From the NCBI RefSeq assembly GCF_039534165.1, contig NZ_BAAAUX010000016.1, forward strand, positions 124,001 through 188,000: a DNA stretch of 64,000 nt, given 5' to 3'. The translations under genes and the position numbers were made by a program. Below, piece by piece: positions 32,282 through 42,593 of the stretch (position 1 is the first letter of the stretch; the number at the start of each line of letters is the position of its first letter). Under the pieces are notes generated by a model. That model was not told where the DNA came from. It made no database searches and saw only the letters and a list, made by a program, of their open reading frames with translations. Source of the DNA: Saccharopolyspora_D taberi (GTDB taxonomy: Bacteria; Actinomycetota; Actinomycetes; Mycobacteriales; Pseudonocardiaceae).

Positions 32282-33449
32282 GCAGTGCGCGGTGGTGTGG
32301 GACGAGTCCGTTCTCGGTTACGACCTGGGCGGGAGTCACCCGCTGCATCCGGTCAGGCTCGACCTGACGATGCGGCTGGCCCGTGCACTCGGTGTGCTGG
32401 ACGGCGTGGAAGTGCTCAAACCGGAGCCGGCCGACGACGTGGATCTCGAACGGGTCCACCGCCCCGAGTACCTCGCGGCGGTTCGGTCCGCTCCCACTGC
32501 GGGCTGGGAGGTCGGGCACGGTCTGGGGACCGACGACAACCCGATCTTCGACCGCATGCACGAAGCCTCCGCGCTCGTCGCGGGTGCGTCGATCCTGGCC
32601 GCCGAGCAGATCGTGACCGGTCGCGTCGACCGGGCCGTGAACCTCGCGGGCGGGCTGCACCACGCGATGGCCGATCACGCGGCGGGGTTCTGCGTGTACA
32701 ACGACTGCTCGGTGGCGATCGCGTGGATGCTCGCCAACGGCGTGGAGCGGGTCGCCTACATCGATGTCGACGTGCATCACGGGGACGGGGTGCAGGCGGC
32801 GTTCTACGACGATCCGCGCGTGCTGACCGTGTCGCTGCACCAGCATCCGTTCACGCTCTGGCCCGGGACCGGGTTCGCCACCGAGACCGGTTCCGGACAG
32901 GCGGACGGCTCGGCGGTCAACATCCCGTTGCCGCCGGGCACCAGCGACGCCGAGTGGCAGCGGGCGTTCCACGCCGTGGTGCCGTCGGTGCTGGAGTCGT
33001 TCCGGCCGCAGGTGCTGGTCACGCAGTGCGGGGCGGACGCACACCGGGAGGACCCGCTGGCGGACCTGTCGATGTCGGTGGACGGGCAGCGCGCGAGCTA
33101 CCAGGCGCTGCGCGACCTGGCCGAGCGCTTCGCGGGCGGCAAGTGGCTGGTGCTCGGCGGTGGCGGTTACTCGCTGTACCGGGTCGTGCCCAGGACGTGG
33201 ACGCACCTGCTGGCCACGGTCCTGGACCGCGACCTCGATCCGCTGACGACGATCCCGGAAGCCTGGATGTCGCACGCGGTCCGGGTGGCCGGGAACGTGC
33301 CGCTGCCGACGTCGATGACCGATGGAGCCGATCCCGCGTTCACGCCGTGGTCCGGGATCACCGACCACCCGGTGGACACCGCGATTCGCGACGCGCGGCA
33401 CGCGGTGCTTCCGCTGCATGGTCTCGATCCGCTCGACAGCCGTGACTGA
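32274..33449 (+). CDS. acuC: AcuC-type protein deacetylase (histone deacetylase family)
   Basis: Zinc-dependent lysine deacetylase of the arginase/HDAC fold; AcuC proteins remove acetyl groups from acetyl-CoA synthetase. It has NLAGGLHHAMADHAAGFCVYNDCSVAIAW (tandem His near residue 128), zinc ligands in YIDVDVHHGDGVQ (about 164-176), QCGADAHREDPL, and GGGGYS near 300. 391 residues. It ends 10 bases before the pat gene, forming an acetylation/deacetylation pair. The start overlaps a leader ORF. Confidence 0.92.
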   Translation: MAKQCAVVWDESVLGYDLGGSHPLHPVRLDLTMRLARALGVLDGVEVLKPEPADDVDLERVHRPEYLAAVRSAPTAGWEVGHGLGTDDNPIFDRMHEASALVAGASILAAEQIVTGRVDRAVNLAGGLHHAMADHAAGFCVYNDCSVAIAWMLANGVERVAYIDVDVHHGDGVQAAFYDDPRVLTVSLHQHPFTLWPGTGFATETGSGQADGSAVNIPLPPGTSDAEWQRAFHAVVPSVLESFRPQVLVTQCGADAHREDPLADLSMSVDGQRASYQALRDLAERFAGGKWLVLGGGGYSLYRVVPRTWTHLLATVLDRDLDPLTTIPEAWMSHAVRVAGNVPLPTSMTDGADPAFTPWSGITDHPVDTAIRDARHAVLPLHGLDPLDSRD

Positions 33450-33459
33450 GGAGTCCGAA

Positions 33460-36141
33460 GTGGATGGAGTAGCGCAGGAGCAGGTGGATGCCCAGGCGGC
33501 CGGCTACCCGCGGCAGTGGGAGGCCGACGTCGTGCTCTCCGACGGCGGCACCGTCCACCTTCGGCCGATCAGACCGGACGACGCCGACATGCTGGTGTCC
33601 TTCCACGGCAGGCTCAGTGAACGCACCCGGTACTTCCGGTACTTCGGCCCGTACCCGCGGATGCCGAAGCGCGACGTCGAGCGGTTCAGCCGCGTCGACT
33701 ACCTCAACCGGGTCGCGCTGATCGCGATGCTCGGCGACGACATAGTGGCCGTCGGCCGGTTCGACCGGCTCGGCGAGCAGGACTCCGCCGAGGTCGCCTT
33801 TGTGGTGCAGGACGAGCACCAGGGGCGGGGGCTGGGCTCGATCCTGCTCGAACACCTCGCCGCAGCCGCTCGGGAACGCGGCCTGCGGCGGTTCGTGGCC
33901 GAGGTGCTGGCCGAGAACTCCCAGATGGTGCGGATCTTCCAGGACGCCGGGTACCAGATCCGGCGCGCCATGGAAGAAGGCGTGGTGCACCTGGAGTTCG
34001 ACATCGACCCGACCGAGGACTCCGTCGCCGTCGCCCGGGCCCGCGAGCAGGCGGCCGAGGCCCGCAGCGTGCACAACCTCCTGCATCCGCGGTCGATCGC
34101 GGTCATCGGTGCCTCCACCGATCACGCGAAGATCGGTCACGCGGTGCTGACCAACCTGCTGACCGCGGACTTCGCCGGTCCGGTCTACCCGGTCAACCCC
34201 GAGCACCGGTCGGTGCGCGGGGTGCGCTCCTACCCGTCGGTGCTCGACATCCCCGACGACGTCGACCTCGCCGTGGTCGCCATCCCCGCCGCGGGAGTCG
34301 ACGAAGTGCTCGACGCCTGCCTGGCGAAGGGGGTGAAGGCCCTCGTCATCGTCAGTTCCGGGTTCAGCGAGTCCGGGCCGGACGGCAAGGAGATCGAGCG
34401 CCGGATGGTCCGCGCGGCCCGGGTGCACGGCATGCGGGTGGTGGGCCCGAACGCCCTGGGCGTGGTCAACACCGATCCGGGGTTCCGGGTCAACGCGACG
34501 CTGGCGCCTCGGCTGCCCGGACGGGGGCGGGCGGGTTTCTTCTGCCAGTCCGGTGCGCTGGGCGTGGCGATCCTGGCGACGGCGGCCGAGCGCGGGCTGG
34601 GCCTGTCGACCTTCGTGTCCGCGGGCAACCGCGCCGACGTGTCCGGCAACGACCTCCTCCAGTACTGGCAGACCGATCCGGGGACCGACGTGGTCCTGCT
34701 GTACCTGGAGTCGTTCGGCAACCCGCGCAAGTTCGCGCGGCTGGCCAGGAGGCTGGCGCGGACCAAGCCGATCGTGGCCGTGAAGTCCGGCCGCAACGCG
34801 GTCCGCCCCGGGCTGGCCGCCACGTCCGTGCAGGTCGACGAGACCAGCGTGCAGGCGTTGTTCGACCAGTCGGGCGTGATCCGGGTCGAGTCGGTGGCCG
34901 AGATGTTCGACGCGGCGCTCCTGTTGGCGCACCAGCCGCTGCCCGCGGGGGAGCGGGTTTCCATCGTGGGGAACTCCTCGGCGCTGGGGATGCTGGCCGC
35001 CGATGCCGCGCAGGCCCAGGGGCTGCTGCTGGCGGGCGAGCCGGTGGACGTGGGTGCCGGCGCGAGGCCGGAGGCGTTCGCGGCGGCCGTGCGGGCCGAG
35101 GCACTGCGCGAGGACGTCGATGCTCTGGTCACGGTGTTCGTGCCGCCCGTGGCCGTGCCGGGCAGCGCCTACGCCCGCGCGTTGCGGGAAGCGCTGCACG
35201 AGGCTGACGTCGCCGAGCGCAAGCCGGTGGTGACGACCTTCCTCGCTGCGGAAGGCGTGCCCGACGAACTCGCTGTTCCCGGTGCTGGTGGTGCGCCCGG
35301 GCGGGGTTCGGTGCCGTCCTACCCGAGCCCTGAGCGCGCGGTGCTGGCGCTGGCGCGCGCGACCCGATACGCGCGGTGGCGGGCCGCTCCCAAGGGGCAC
35401 CTCGTGCGGCCTTCCGGGATCGACGAGGACCGGGCCCGCAGGCTGCTGGAGGAGTGGCTGACCGATGGGTTGCAGCAGCTCAGCGATGAGCGGAGCGTCG
35501 AGCTGTTGCGGTGCTACGGCATCGAGGTCGTGCCGTTCCGCCGGGCAGGCAGCGCCGACGCCGTCGTCGCGGCGGCGGCCGAACTGGGGTATCCGATCGC
35601 GCTGAAGTCGGTGAACGACCAGCTCCGGCACCGCAGCGACCTGGTGGGGGTCCGGCTGGACCTGAGCGGCGAGGAGTCGGTGCGCGCCGCGTACGCGGAT
35701 CTCCAGCGGGTGTCCGGCCAGGACGAGATGTACGTGCAGACCATGGCGGCGCGCGGGACCTCCTGCGTGATCAGCCTGGTCGACGACCCGTCGTTCGGCA
35801 CCCTCGTGTCGTTCGGGCTCGCCGGGGTGGCCAGCGAACTCCTCGGTGACACGGCTTATCGGGCCGTTCCGCTGTCCGATGTGGACGTTGCTGCGCTGGT
35901 GCGGGCGCCGCGGGCCGCGCCGCTGCTGGCGGGCTATCGCGGCGACGAACCCGCGGATCTCGGTGCGCTCGAAGACCTGGTGCTGCGGGTCGCGACCTTG
36001 GCCGAGGACCTGCCGGAGGTCCGGGAGCTGACCTTGCAGCCGGTGCTCGCCTCGTCGACCGGCGTCGCGGTGACCGGTGCCCGGCTGAGCGTGGGGCGGT
36101 CGTCGGTGGTGCCCGACACCGGGCCCCGGCGCCTTCGCTGA
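33460..36141 (+). CDS. pat: Protein lysine acetyltransferase: GNAT domain fused to NDP-forming acyl-CoA synthetase domains
   Basis: 893 residues. An N-terminal GNAT domain (about 25-180) contains the acetyl-CoA loop VVQDEHQGRGLGSILLEHL. It is followed by a CoA-binding domain (about 205-300, HPRSIAVIGASTDHAKIGH), succinyl-CoA-ligase-like domains (about 305-600), and an ATP-grasp domain (about 670-890, IALKSVNDQLRHRSDLVGVRLDL). The N-terminal GNAT order is that of Streptomyces PatA, the reverse of enterobacterial Pat/YfiQ. These enzymes acetylate and inactivate acyl-CoA synthetases. GTG 33460 has GAGGAG six bases upstream. Adjacent acuC supplies the reverse reaction. Confidence 0.93.
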   Translation: MDGVAQEQVDAQAAGYPRQWEADVVLSDGGTVHLRPIRPDDADMLVSFHGRLSERTRYFRYFGPYPRMPKRDVERFSRVDYLNRVALIAMLGDDIVAVGRFDRLGEQDSAEVAFVVQDEHQGRGLGSILLEHLAAAARERGLRRFVAEVLAENSQMVRIFQDAGYQIRRAMEEGVVHLEFDIDPTEDSVAVARAREQAAEARSVHNLLHPRSIAVIGASTDHAKIGHAVLTNLLTADFAGPVYPVNPEHRSVRGVRSYPSVLDIPDDVDLAVVAIPAAGVDEVLDACLAKGVKALVIVSSGFSESGPDGKEIERRMVRAARVHGMRVVGPNALGVVNTDPGFRVNATLAPRLPGRGRAGFFCQSGALGVAILATAAERGLGLSTFVSAGNRADVSGNDLLQYWQTDPGTDVVLLYLESFGNPRKFARLARRLARTKPIVAVKSGRNAVRPGLAATSVQVDETSVQALFDQSGVIRVESVAEMFDAALLLAHQPLPAGERVSIVGNSSALGMLAADAAQAQGLLLAGEPVDVGAGARPEAFAAAVRAEALREDVDALVTVFVPPVAVPGSAYARALREALHEADVAERKPVVTTFLAAEGVPDELAVPGAGGAPGRGSVPSYPSPERAVLALARATRYARWRAAPKGHLVRPSGIDEDRARRLLEEWLTDGLQQLSDERSVELLRCYGIEVVPFRRAGSADAVVAAAAELGYPIALKSVNDQLRHRSDLVGVRLDLSGEESVRAAYADLQRVSGQDEMYVQTMAARGTSCVISLVDDPSFGTLVSFGLAGVASELLGDTAYRAVPLSDVDVAALVRAPRAAPLLAGYRGDEPADLGALEDLVLRVATLAEDLPEVRELTLQPVLASSTGVAVTGARLSVGRSSVVPDTGPRRLR

Positions 36142-36254
36142 GCTCGCTCCGGTCTCCTCCCGCCTCGGCGCCGAGACCGCCCGGACGAAGTGATCGTTTC
36201 CGGGCGAAATGCGACTGGGACAACATAGGCGGAACGTGGTCGTTTCGTTAATCT

Positions 36255-37154
36255 GTGGTAGTGGATGAACCGACCATGCTCGGCGTGATCGACGCCGGTG
36301 TGCACCAGTTCCCGGTCCGTGCCACCGAGCAGGCCGACCCGACCAGTCCGGTCGTGATCCTGCTGCCCGCCATGGGCGTGCGCGCGAGCTACTACCGCCC
36401 GTTCATCGAGAACCTCAGCAGGCAGGGCCTGACCGTGGTGGGCTTCGACTTCCGCGGCCACGGTGAGAACCGGCCGCGAGCGGCGCGCGGGGTCCGGTTC
36501 GGGTACCAGGACCTCGTCGACGATGTCGCGGACGTGGTCGACCTGGTCTCGAAGCACTATCCCGACGCGCCGAGGTTCCTCGTCGGCCACAGCCTCGGCG
36601 GGCAGATCACCATGCTCTACACCGCCTCCCACCCCGGCCGGGTCCAGGGCGCTGCCGTGCTCGCCTCCGGTTCGGTGTGGTGGCGGACCTTCCCCGGCGC
36701 GCAGGGCGTCAAGAACCTGGTCGGAACGCAGCTCATCGCCGCGATGTCCACCCTGCTCGGCTACTGGCCCGGCTGGGTCTTCGGCGGCAGGCAGGCGACC
36801 GGGCTGATGTGCGACTGGGCCCGGCAGGGCAGGACCGGTCGCTGGGCGCTGGACGGCTCCACGACCGACTACGAGAAGGCGCTGGGCGCGCTGCGACTGC
36901 CGCTGCTGACCGTCAGCGTCGACGGCGACGAGTTCGCGCCCCCGTCCTCGATGGACCACCTGGCGGGCAAGGCGCGCCAGGCGACGCGGACCCGGCGCCA
37001 CTACGGGCTTTCCGACGCGGGCGCGGACAAGCTCGGCCACTTCGGCTGGGTGCACCGCAGCGCCGAGCTCTCCCGGTGGATCGGTGACTGGCTCGCCTCG
37101 TCAGCAGACGGAGTCGGTCGGCTTGGGCACGTCGAGCCCGAACCACGGGCGTAG
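36255..37154 (+). CDS. Alpha/beta-hydrolase
   Basis: 299 residues with the hydrolase fold: oxyanion region LLPAMGVRASYYRPF, FDFRGHGENRPR, and nucleophile elbow GHSLGG with Ser near residue 116. The acid is in VSVDGDEFAPP near 222, and the His is in KLGHFGWVH near 260. Cytoplasmic, with no signal peptide. There is no clear ribosome site: GTG 36255, GTG 36261 or ATG 36276 are possible starts, and TTAATCT just upstream could be a -10 of a leaderless message. The 3' end overlaps the convergent transporter gene by 54 bases. Substrate unknown. Confidence 0.82.
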   Translation: MVVDEPTMLGVIDAGVHQFPVRATEQADPTSPVVILLPAMGVRASYYRPFIENLSRQGLTVVGFDFRGHGENRPRAARGVRFGYQDLVDDVADVVDLVSKHYPDAPRFLVGHSLGGQITMLYTASHPGRVQGAAVLASGSVWWRTFPGAQGVKNLVGTQLIAAMSTLLGYWPGWVFGGRQATGLMCDWARQGRTGRWALDGSTTDYEKALGALRLPLLTVSVDGDEFAPPSSMDHLAGKARQATRTRRHYGLSDAGADKLGHFGWVHRSAELSRWIGDWLASSADGVGRLGHVEPEPRA

Positions 37155-38342
37155 CTTCAGCCCGATCCACGTCCCGGCCAGCGCGAGCAGGCCCCAGGCC
37201 CAGCCGTGCAGGGAGAACGACGCGATCCCGGAGAAGTAGGCACCGATGTTGCAGCCGTAGGCCAGCCGGGCGCCGTACCCCATCAGCAGGCCGCCGACGA
37301 CCGCCGCCAGCAGCACCTTCGCGGGCAGCTTCCTGGCCAGCACGAACGCCCCGGACGCGGCGGAGGCCACCAGCGCGCCGATCATGATGCCGAAGTCGAG
37401 CACCGACGTGCCGTCGGCCAGCACCGACTGGGTCAGCGACGCCGCCTTCTCGCCCTGCCAGTAGGGCCAGGCCGCCACGTCGACACCCACCGCCTGGAGC
37501 GCCTTCGAACCCCACAGCACGAATGCGGACGTGATGCCCCACGGGCTGCCGCGGGTCAGCAGCACGGCCGCGTTCAGCCCCGCGAGCACGAGCGCGCCGA
37601 CCCACAGCGGCCAGGAACCGCGCACGATCCGCCAGACCCCGCGCGCTGTCGGCGGACGGCCCGCGGGCGGCGCGTTGCGGCGGCGGGCCCAGCGGGTCGC
37701 GGCGAAGGCGATGGCGCCGAGCACGGCGAGTTGGAGGATCAGCGCTCCGCTGTAACCCAGTCCGGTGTCCTCGGCGAGCGAGAACGAACCGAGCGTGATG
37801 GCGTCGGAAGTCCACATCGGAAGGTGCAGCGCGCCGATCACCGAACCGACGATGAAGAAGAACAGTGTCACCACGAGCAGCGTGTTTCCGCCGCCCACCG
37901 CGAACAGGGTGCCCGAGGCGCAGGCGCCGCCGAGCTGCATGCCGATTCCGAACAGGACCGCGCCGACCACGAGTCCCAGGCCGAGCGGTTCGACATTGCC
38001 CTCCGGCGTCTTGCCGAAGAACGTCACACCGGCCGCCAGGATCGGCGCGAACAGCACCGACGCCGCCGCGAGCATCAGCAGGTGCGCTCGTACTCCGGAG
38101 GTCTGCCCGACCGAGACGAGCTGCCGCCAGGCCGAGGTGAAGCCGAACCGGGAGTGGAACAGCGTCAGCCCCAGCGCCAGTCCGAGCGCGGCGAGAACCG
38201 CGAGCTTCGCGCCCGCGACCGCGGCGGTCGCCGCGACCAGCGCCGCTGCCGCCGCGACGCCGAGCAGCAGCGGCAGCCACTGCGGCCTGGACTGGGTTTC
38301 TTCTGGGGTGGTGACCGCAGGGGAAGCGGTTTCGGTGGACAT
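37101..38342 (-). CDS. YeeE/YedE (TsuA-like) sulfur-compound transporter
   Basis: 413 residues with about nine to ten hydrophobic spans and two hallmark cysteine motifs, GGACASGTLF near residue 145 and YGCNIGAYF near 355. In TsuA these form the thiosulfate-conducting path across the inner membrane. ATG 38342 follows GGGAG six bases away. The neighbouring sulfurtransferase fits a role in thiosulfate import and use. The 3' end overlaps the alpha/beta-hydrolase gene on the other strand. Substrate is inferred from the family. Confidence 0.87.
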   Translation of the reverse strand: MSTETASPAVTTPEETQSRPQWLPLLLGVAAAAALVAATAAVAGAKLAVLAALGLALGLTLFHSRFGFTSAWRQLVSVGQTSGVRAHLLMLAAASVLFAPILAAGVTFFGKTPEGNVEPLGLGLVVGAVLFGIGMQLGGACASGTLFAVGGGNTLLVVTLFFFIVGSVIGALHLPMWTSDAITLGSFSLAEDTGLGYSGALILQLAVLGAIAFAATRWARRRNAPPAGRPPTARGVWRIVRGSWPLWVGALVLAGLNAAVLLTRGSPWGITSAFVLWGSKALQAVGVDVAAWPYWQGEKAASLTQSVLADGTSVLDFGIMIGALVASAASGAFVLARKLPAKVLLAAVVGGLLMGYGARLAYGCNIGAYFSGIASFSLHGWAWGLLALAGTWIGLKLRPWFGLDVPKPTDSVC

Positions 38343-38476
38343 GTCTTTCTCCCACGTGAGCTCAGGGCCTCGACCGAAGCACGCGGGAAGTCCGCCTGAC
38401 CAGCCTTTCCAGCATCCGGGAAATTCGGGAAGACCGGACGCGCAACCGCCCGGCGCCCGGGCTCCGTCCTTGGGGC

Positions 38477-38917
38477 ATGAGACACATACACACCGCAGTA
38501 AGCGCAGGGGTGCTGTTCTTCGCGGTCGCCGCCTGCGGTCAACCGTCGGACGATGTCGGATTCGGTGGCCAGCCGCCCGCGCCGCCGCCCGCACCTGTGC
38601 AGCCCAAGCCGGTGGACCAGCGCACTCCGGTGCCGCCGCAGCAGCTGTCTCAGGGTGCGCCGAAGGTCTGGACCCAGGACGGCGGTTCGGTCGTCGTGGC
38701 CACCGGGTCCGAGGGCGGATGCAGCAAGGTGCACGCCGAACTGGTCGAGCAGAACGCCCAGCAGGTCAAGATCCGCCTGGTGGACGAGATCCCCGAGCCG
38801 TCCGGGATCTGCACCATGGACCTGCGCTACCCGCCGCTGGCCGTCCAGCTGGACGCCCCGCTGGAGCAGCGCCAGGTCATCGTCGAGCAGATCGATGTGA
38901 AGGTGCCGAAGAAGTAA
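38477..38917 (+). CDS. Small lipoprotein, unknown function
   Basis: 146 residues. MRHIHTAVSAGVLFFAVAAC is a lipoprotein signal with lipobox AVAAC, so the cysteine at residue 20 should be lipidated and the protein held on the outer face of the membrane. A Pro/Gln-rich linker (GGQPPAPPPAPVQPKPVDQ) leads to a small beta-rich domain with two further cysteines (GCSKVHAEL, GICTMDLRYPPLAVQLD), possibly disulfide-bonded. Family not recognised. A strong terminator follows 20 bases after the stop. Confidence 0.75.
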   Translation: MRHIHTAVSAGVLFFAVAACGQPSDDVGFGGQPPAPPPAPVQPKPVDQRTPVPPQQLSQGAPKVWTQDGGSVVVATGSEGGCSKVHAELVEQNAQQVKIRLVDEIPEPSGICTMDLRYPPLAVQLDAPLEQRQVIVEQIDVKVPKK

Positions 38918-38936
38918 TGGGTCCCCAAGGGACCGG

Positions 38937-38974
38937 ACTTCTCCCGCAGGAGGTGGGGCTCCTGCGGGAGAAGT
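38937..38974. terminator. Strong bidirectional terminator before fumarase
   Basis: A perfect 16-bp stem (38937-38952 with 38959-38974) around GTGGGG, between the convergent lipoprotein and fumarase stops. Confidence 0.88.
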
Positions 38975-38984
38975 GTGCGCGGGG

Positions 38985-40637
<1,653 letters not shown>

Positions 40638-40721
40638 GTCGCGGGCTCCTTTGCGCGCGTTCGGGTACGGCGTGACGTTAACGCACCACAGGACCCGCGC
40701 CGCATCGTCTGATCCGCAATG

Positions 40722-41567
40722 TCAGGTTGCCCACTCCGAGGTCAGCAGCCGTGCGGCGCGGGGGTGCAGCCAGGCCGTGAATCGCTCGTCCGGGGAGTGC
40801 TCGCGAAGCTCGCCGAGCGCGATGTGGATCAGGTAGCAGCGGAGGGCGTCGGTGGCCTCAGGCCGCAGGTGCGCTGCCTGGACGTCCATGCAGTCCAGCC
40901 ACGTCGCCCAGAACAGGATGTTCGCCACGTCGTAGAGCGGGTCGCCGAACATCGCGCAGTCCCAGTCGAGCACGCCGGTGATGCGGGTGCCGTCGGTAAG
41001 CACGTTGTTGGAGCCGAAGTCGCCGTGCACGAGCTGCCGGACCTCGGGGCAGGACGGCACGAGCCGCAGCAGCTCGGCGTGCAACCGCCGTCCGAGGTCG
41101 GAGTCCGGGGGAGGGGTTGATGCGAGGAAGTCCCGCCAGCTGCGGTGCTCGCCAACCCCGTCGGCGTCGAAGCGCCCGAAGCCTCGGGTACCGCTGAGGT
41201 CGGCGATGGCCGACATCGTCGCCTCGACCAGCGGGGCCACACCGCTCAGCTCGGCGCGCTCGAGGTCCTGCAACGACCGCCCAGGCAGGCGCGTGCTCAC
41301 GCAGACCGCGTGCCCGGTGCTCAGTTCGCCGATGGTGACGACCCGCGGAACCGGCAGCGCCGGTCCGTCGAAGCGGTGGGCGAAGGCGTCCTTGGCGAAG
41401 CCCGCGCGGTCGCCGTTGATCCGCACCACCCGCTCGCCGTCGGCGCAGCGGACGCCGAACGCCTGCGACTCCTCTCCTTCGACGAGCCGGTGCAGCCCGC
41501 TCACCGGGCCGAGGTTGTAGGCCAGCCAGGCGCGTACCAGATCGACGGGAACTGCCGGTTTCACCAC
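40722..41567 (-). CDS. APH-family phosphotransferase
   Basis: 281 residues of the aminoglycoside/choline-kinase-like fold. The catalytic loop is VHGDFGSNNVL near residue 190 and the metal-binding motif LDWDCAMFGDPLYDVA near 210. The N-lobe starts VSGLHRLVEGEESQAFGV. Such proteins phosphorylate sugars, amino alcohols or antibiotics; sequence alone does not say which, and resistance should not be assumed. It is divergent from the phosphatase gene with 83 bases between. Confidence 0.83.
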   Translation of the reverse strand: MVKPAVPVDLVRAWLAYNLGPVSGLHRLVEGEESQAFGVRCADGERVVRINGDRAGFAKDAFAHRFDGPALPVPRVVTIGELSTGHAVCVSTRLPGRSLQDLERAELSGVAPLVEATMSAIADLSGTRGFGRFDADGVGEHRSWRDFLASTPPPDSDLGRRLHAELLRLVPSCPEVRQLVHGDFGSNNVLTDGTRITGVLDWDCAMFGDPLYDVANILFWATWLDCMDVQAAHLRPEATDALRCYLIHIALGELREHSPDERFTAWLHPRAARLLTSEWAT

Positions 41568-41650
41568 AGCAAGACCTTAATGCGGGCTGGCGGTCGCGTG
41601 CGGGCACTTGCGAGGCTGTACGGCCTGAGCACGACACGGAGGAGGACGCC

Positions 41651-42367
41651 TTGCCGATGACGGAAGCCGATGGCCTGGACGGACTGGTCAACCTGCGCGA
41701 CCTGGGCGGCATACCCCTCGCCGGCGGCGAGACGACCTCGACCGGTGTGGTGCTGCGCAGCGACGCCCCGTACCACGGGGACCGGGATCCGGAGCTGACC
41801 TGGCCGCCGAAGACCGTCGTCGACCTGCGGGATCCCGCCGAGCTGAACGGGCGCGGCCACCCGCTGGCTGCCGTCGCGGAGGTGCGCAGCGTTCCGCTGC
41901 TGGAAGACGTCGGGGACGGCGATCCCGACGACACCCGGCACGCGCTGACGCACCTGTACGAGCACATCGTCGACCGGGCGCCGCACCGGCTGGTGGAGGT
42001 CTTCCGCATCGCGGTCGAGGCGGACGGGCCGGTGCTGATCCACTGCGCCGCCGGGAAGGACCGCACCGGCGTCGCGTCCGCGATGCTGCTCGGCGCGGTC
42101 GGGGCGCGCCCGGACGCGATCGTCGCCGACTACGTGCGCACCGACCGGAACATGCGGCGGGTCCTGATGCGGCTCAACGGTGGTTCGCTGCCGCCGGGGG
42201 TGGACGAGGAAATGGTGCTCCAGCTGGCGTCGACCCCGGTCGAAGCGATCGAACTCGTGCTCTCCAGGTTCGACCAGCACGGCGGGGCCGCAGGCTGGCT
42301 GCGCTCGCACGGGGTGCGCGACGAGGAGATCGAGCTCTGGCGGAAGCGGTTCGTTGACGCCGGCTGA
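41651..42367 (+). CDS. Tyrosine/dual-specificity-like protein phosphatase (PtpB type)
   Basis: 238 residues. The N-terminal NLRDLGGIPLAGGETTSTGVVLRSDAP is the usual start of the tyrosine phosphatase family 3. The P-loop HCAAGKDRTG near residue 135 contains the catalytic Cys and Arg, and the acidic residue after the Lys is as in M. tuberculosis PtpB. Cytoplasmic, with no signal peptide. TTG 41651 is preceded by GGAGG five bases away, so TTG is favoured over ATG 41657. Targets unknown; phosphoinositide or phosphotyrosine substrates are both known for the family. Confidence 0.87.
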   Translation: MPMTEADGLDGLVNLRDLGGIPLAGGETTSTGVVLRSDAPYHGDRDPELTWPPKTVVDLRDPAELNGRGHPLAAVAEVRSVPLLEDVGDGDPDDTRHALTHLYEHIVDRAPHRLVEVFRIAVEADGPVLIHCAAGKDRTGVASAMLLGAVGARPDAIVADYVRTDRNMRRVLMRLNGGSLPPGVDEEMVLQLASTPVEAIELVLSRFDQHGGAAGWLRSHGVRDEEIELWRKRFVDAG

Positions 42368-42374
42368 TGGAGTT

Positions 42375-42417
42375 CGAGCCCGTGAGTTCCCGCCTCAGGC
42401 AGGAGCTCACGGGCTCG
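42375..42417. terminator. Terminator after the phosphatase gene
   Basis: CGAGCCCGTGAG (42375-42386) pairs perfectly with CTCACGGGCTCG (42406-42417). It starts seven bases after the stop. The remaining 176 bases to the sigB stop show no gene. Confidence 0.8.
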
Positions 42418-42593
42418 TCAGGTAGGTCGAGAGGCCGGACCGCGGCTACTGCCGAGTCCGACCTCCCGGGGTGCGCGCACGACCGGACGCGAGGCCCGGG
42501 CGCCGCGAAGTGCACGGCACGCGAGGGGAGACATCGATCATTCCGTGACCGGGGTCACCTGGTCAATGCGTCCGTTCAGGTGCCGTTCGACGG

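Noticed and set aside
40722..41567. Antibiotic resistance aminoglycoside phosphotransferase
   Set aside because: The APH fold is used for many substrates. Nothing in the sequence or neighbours points to an antibiotic.
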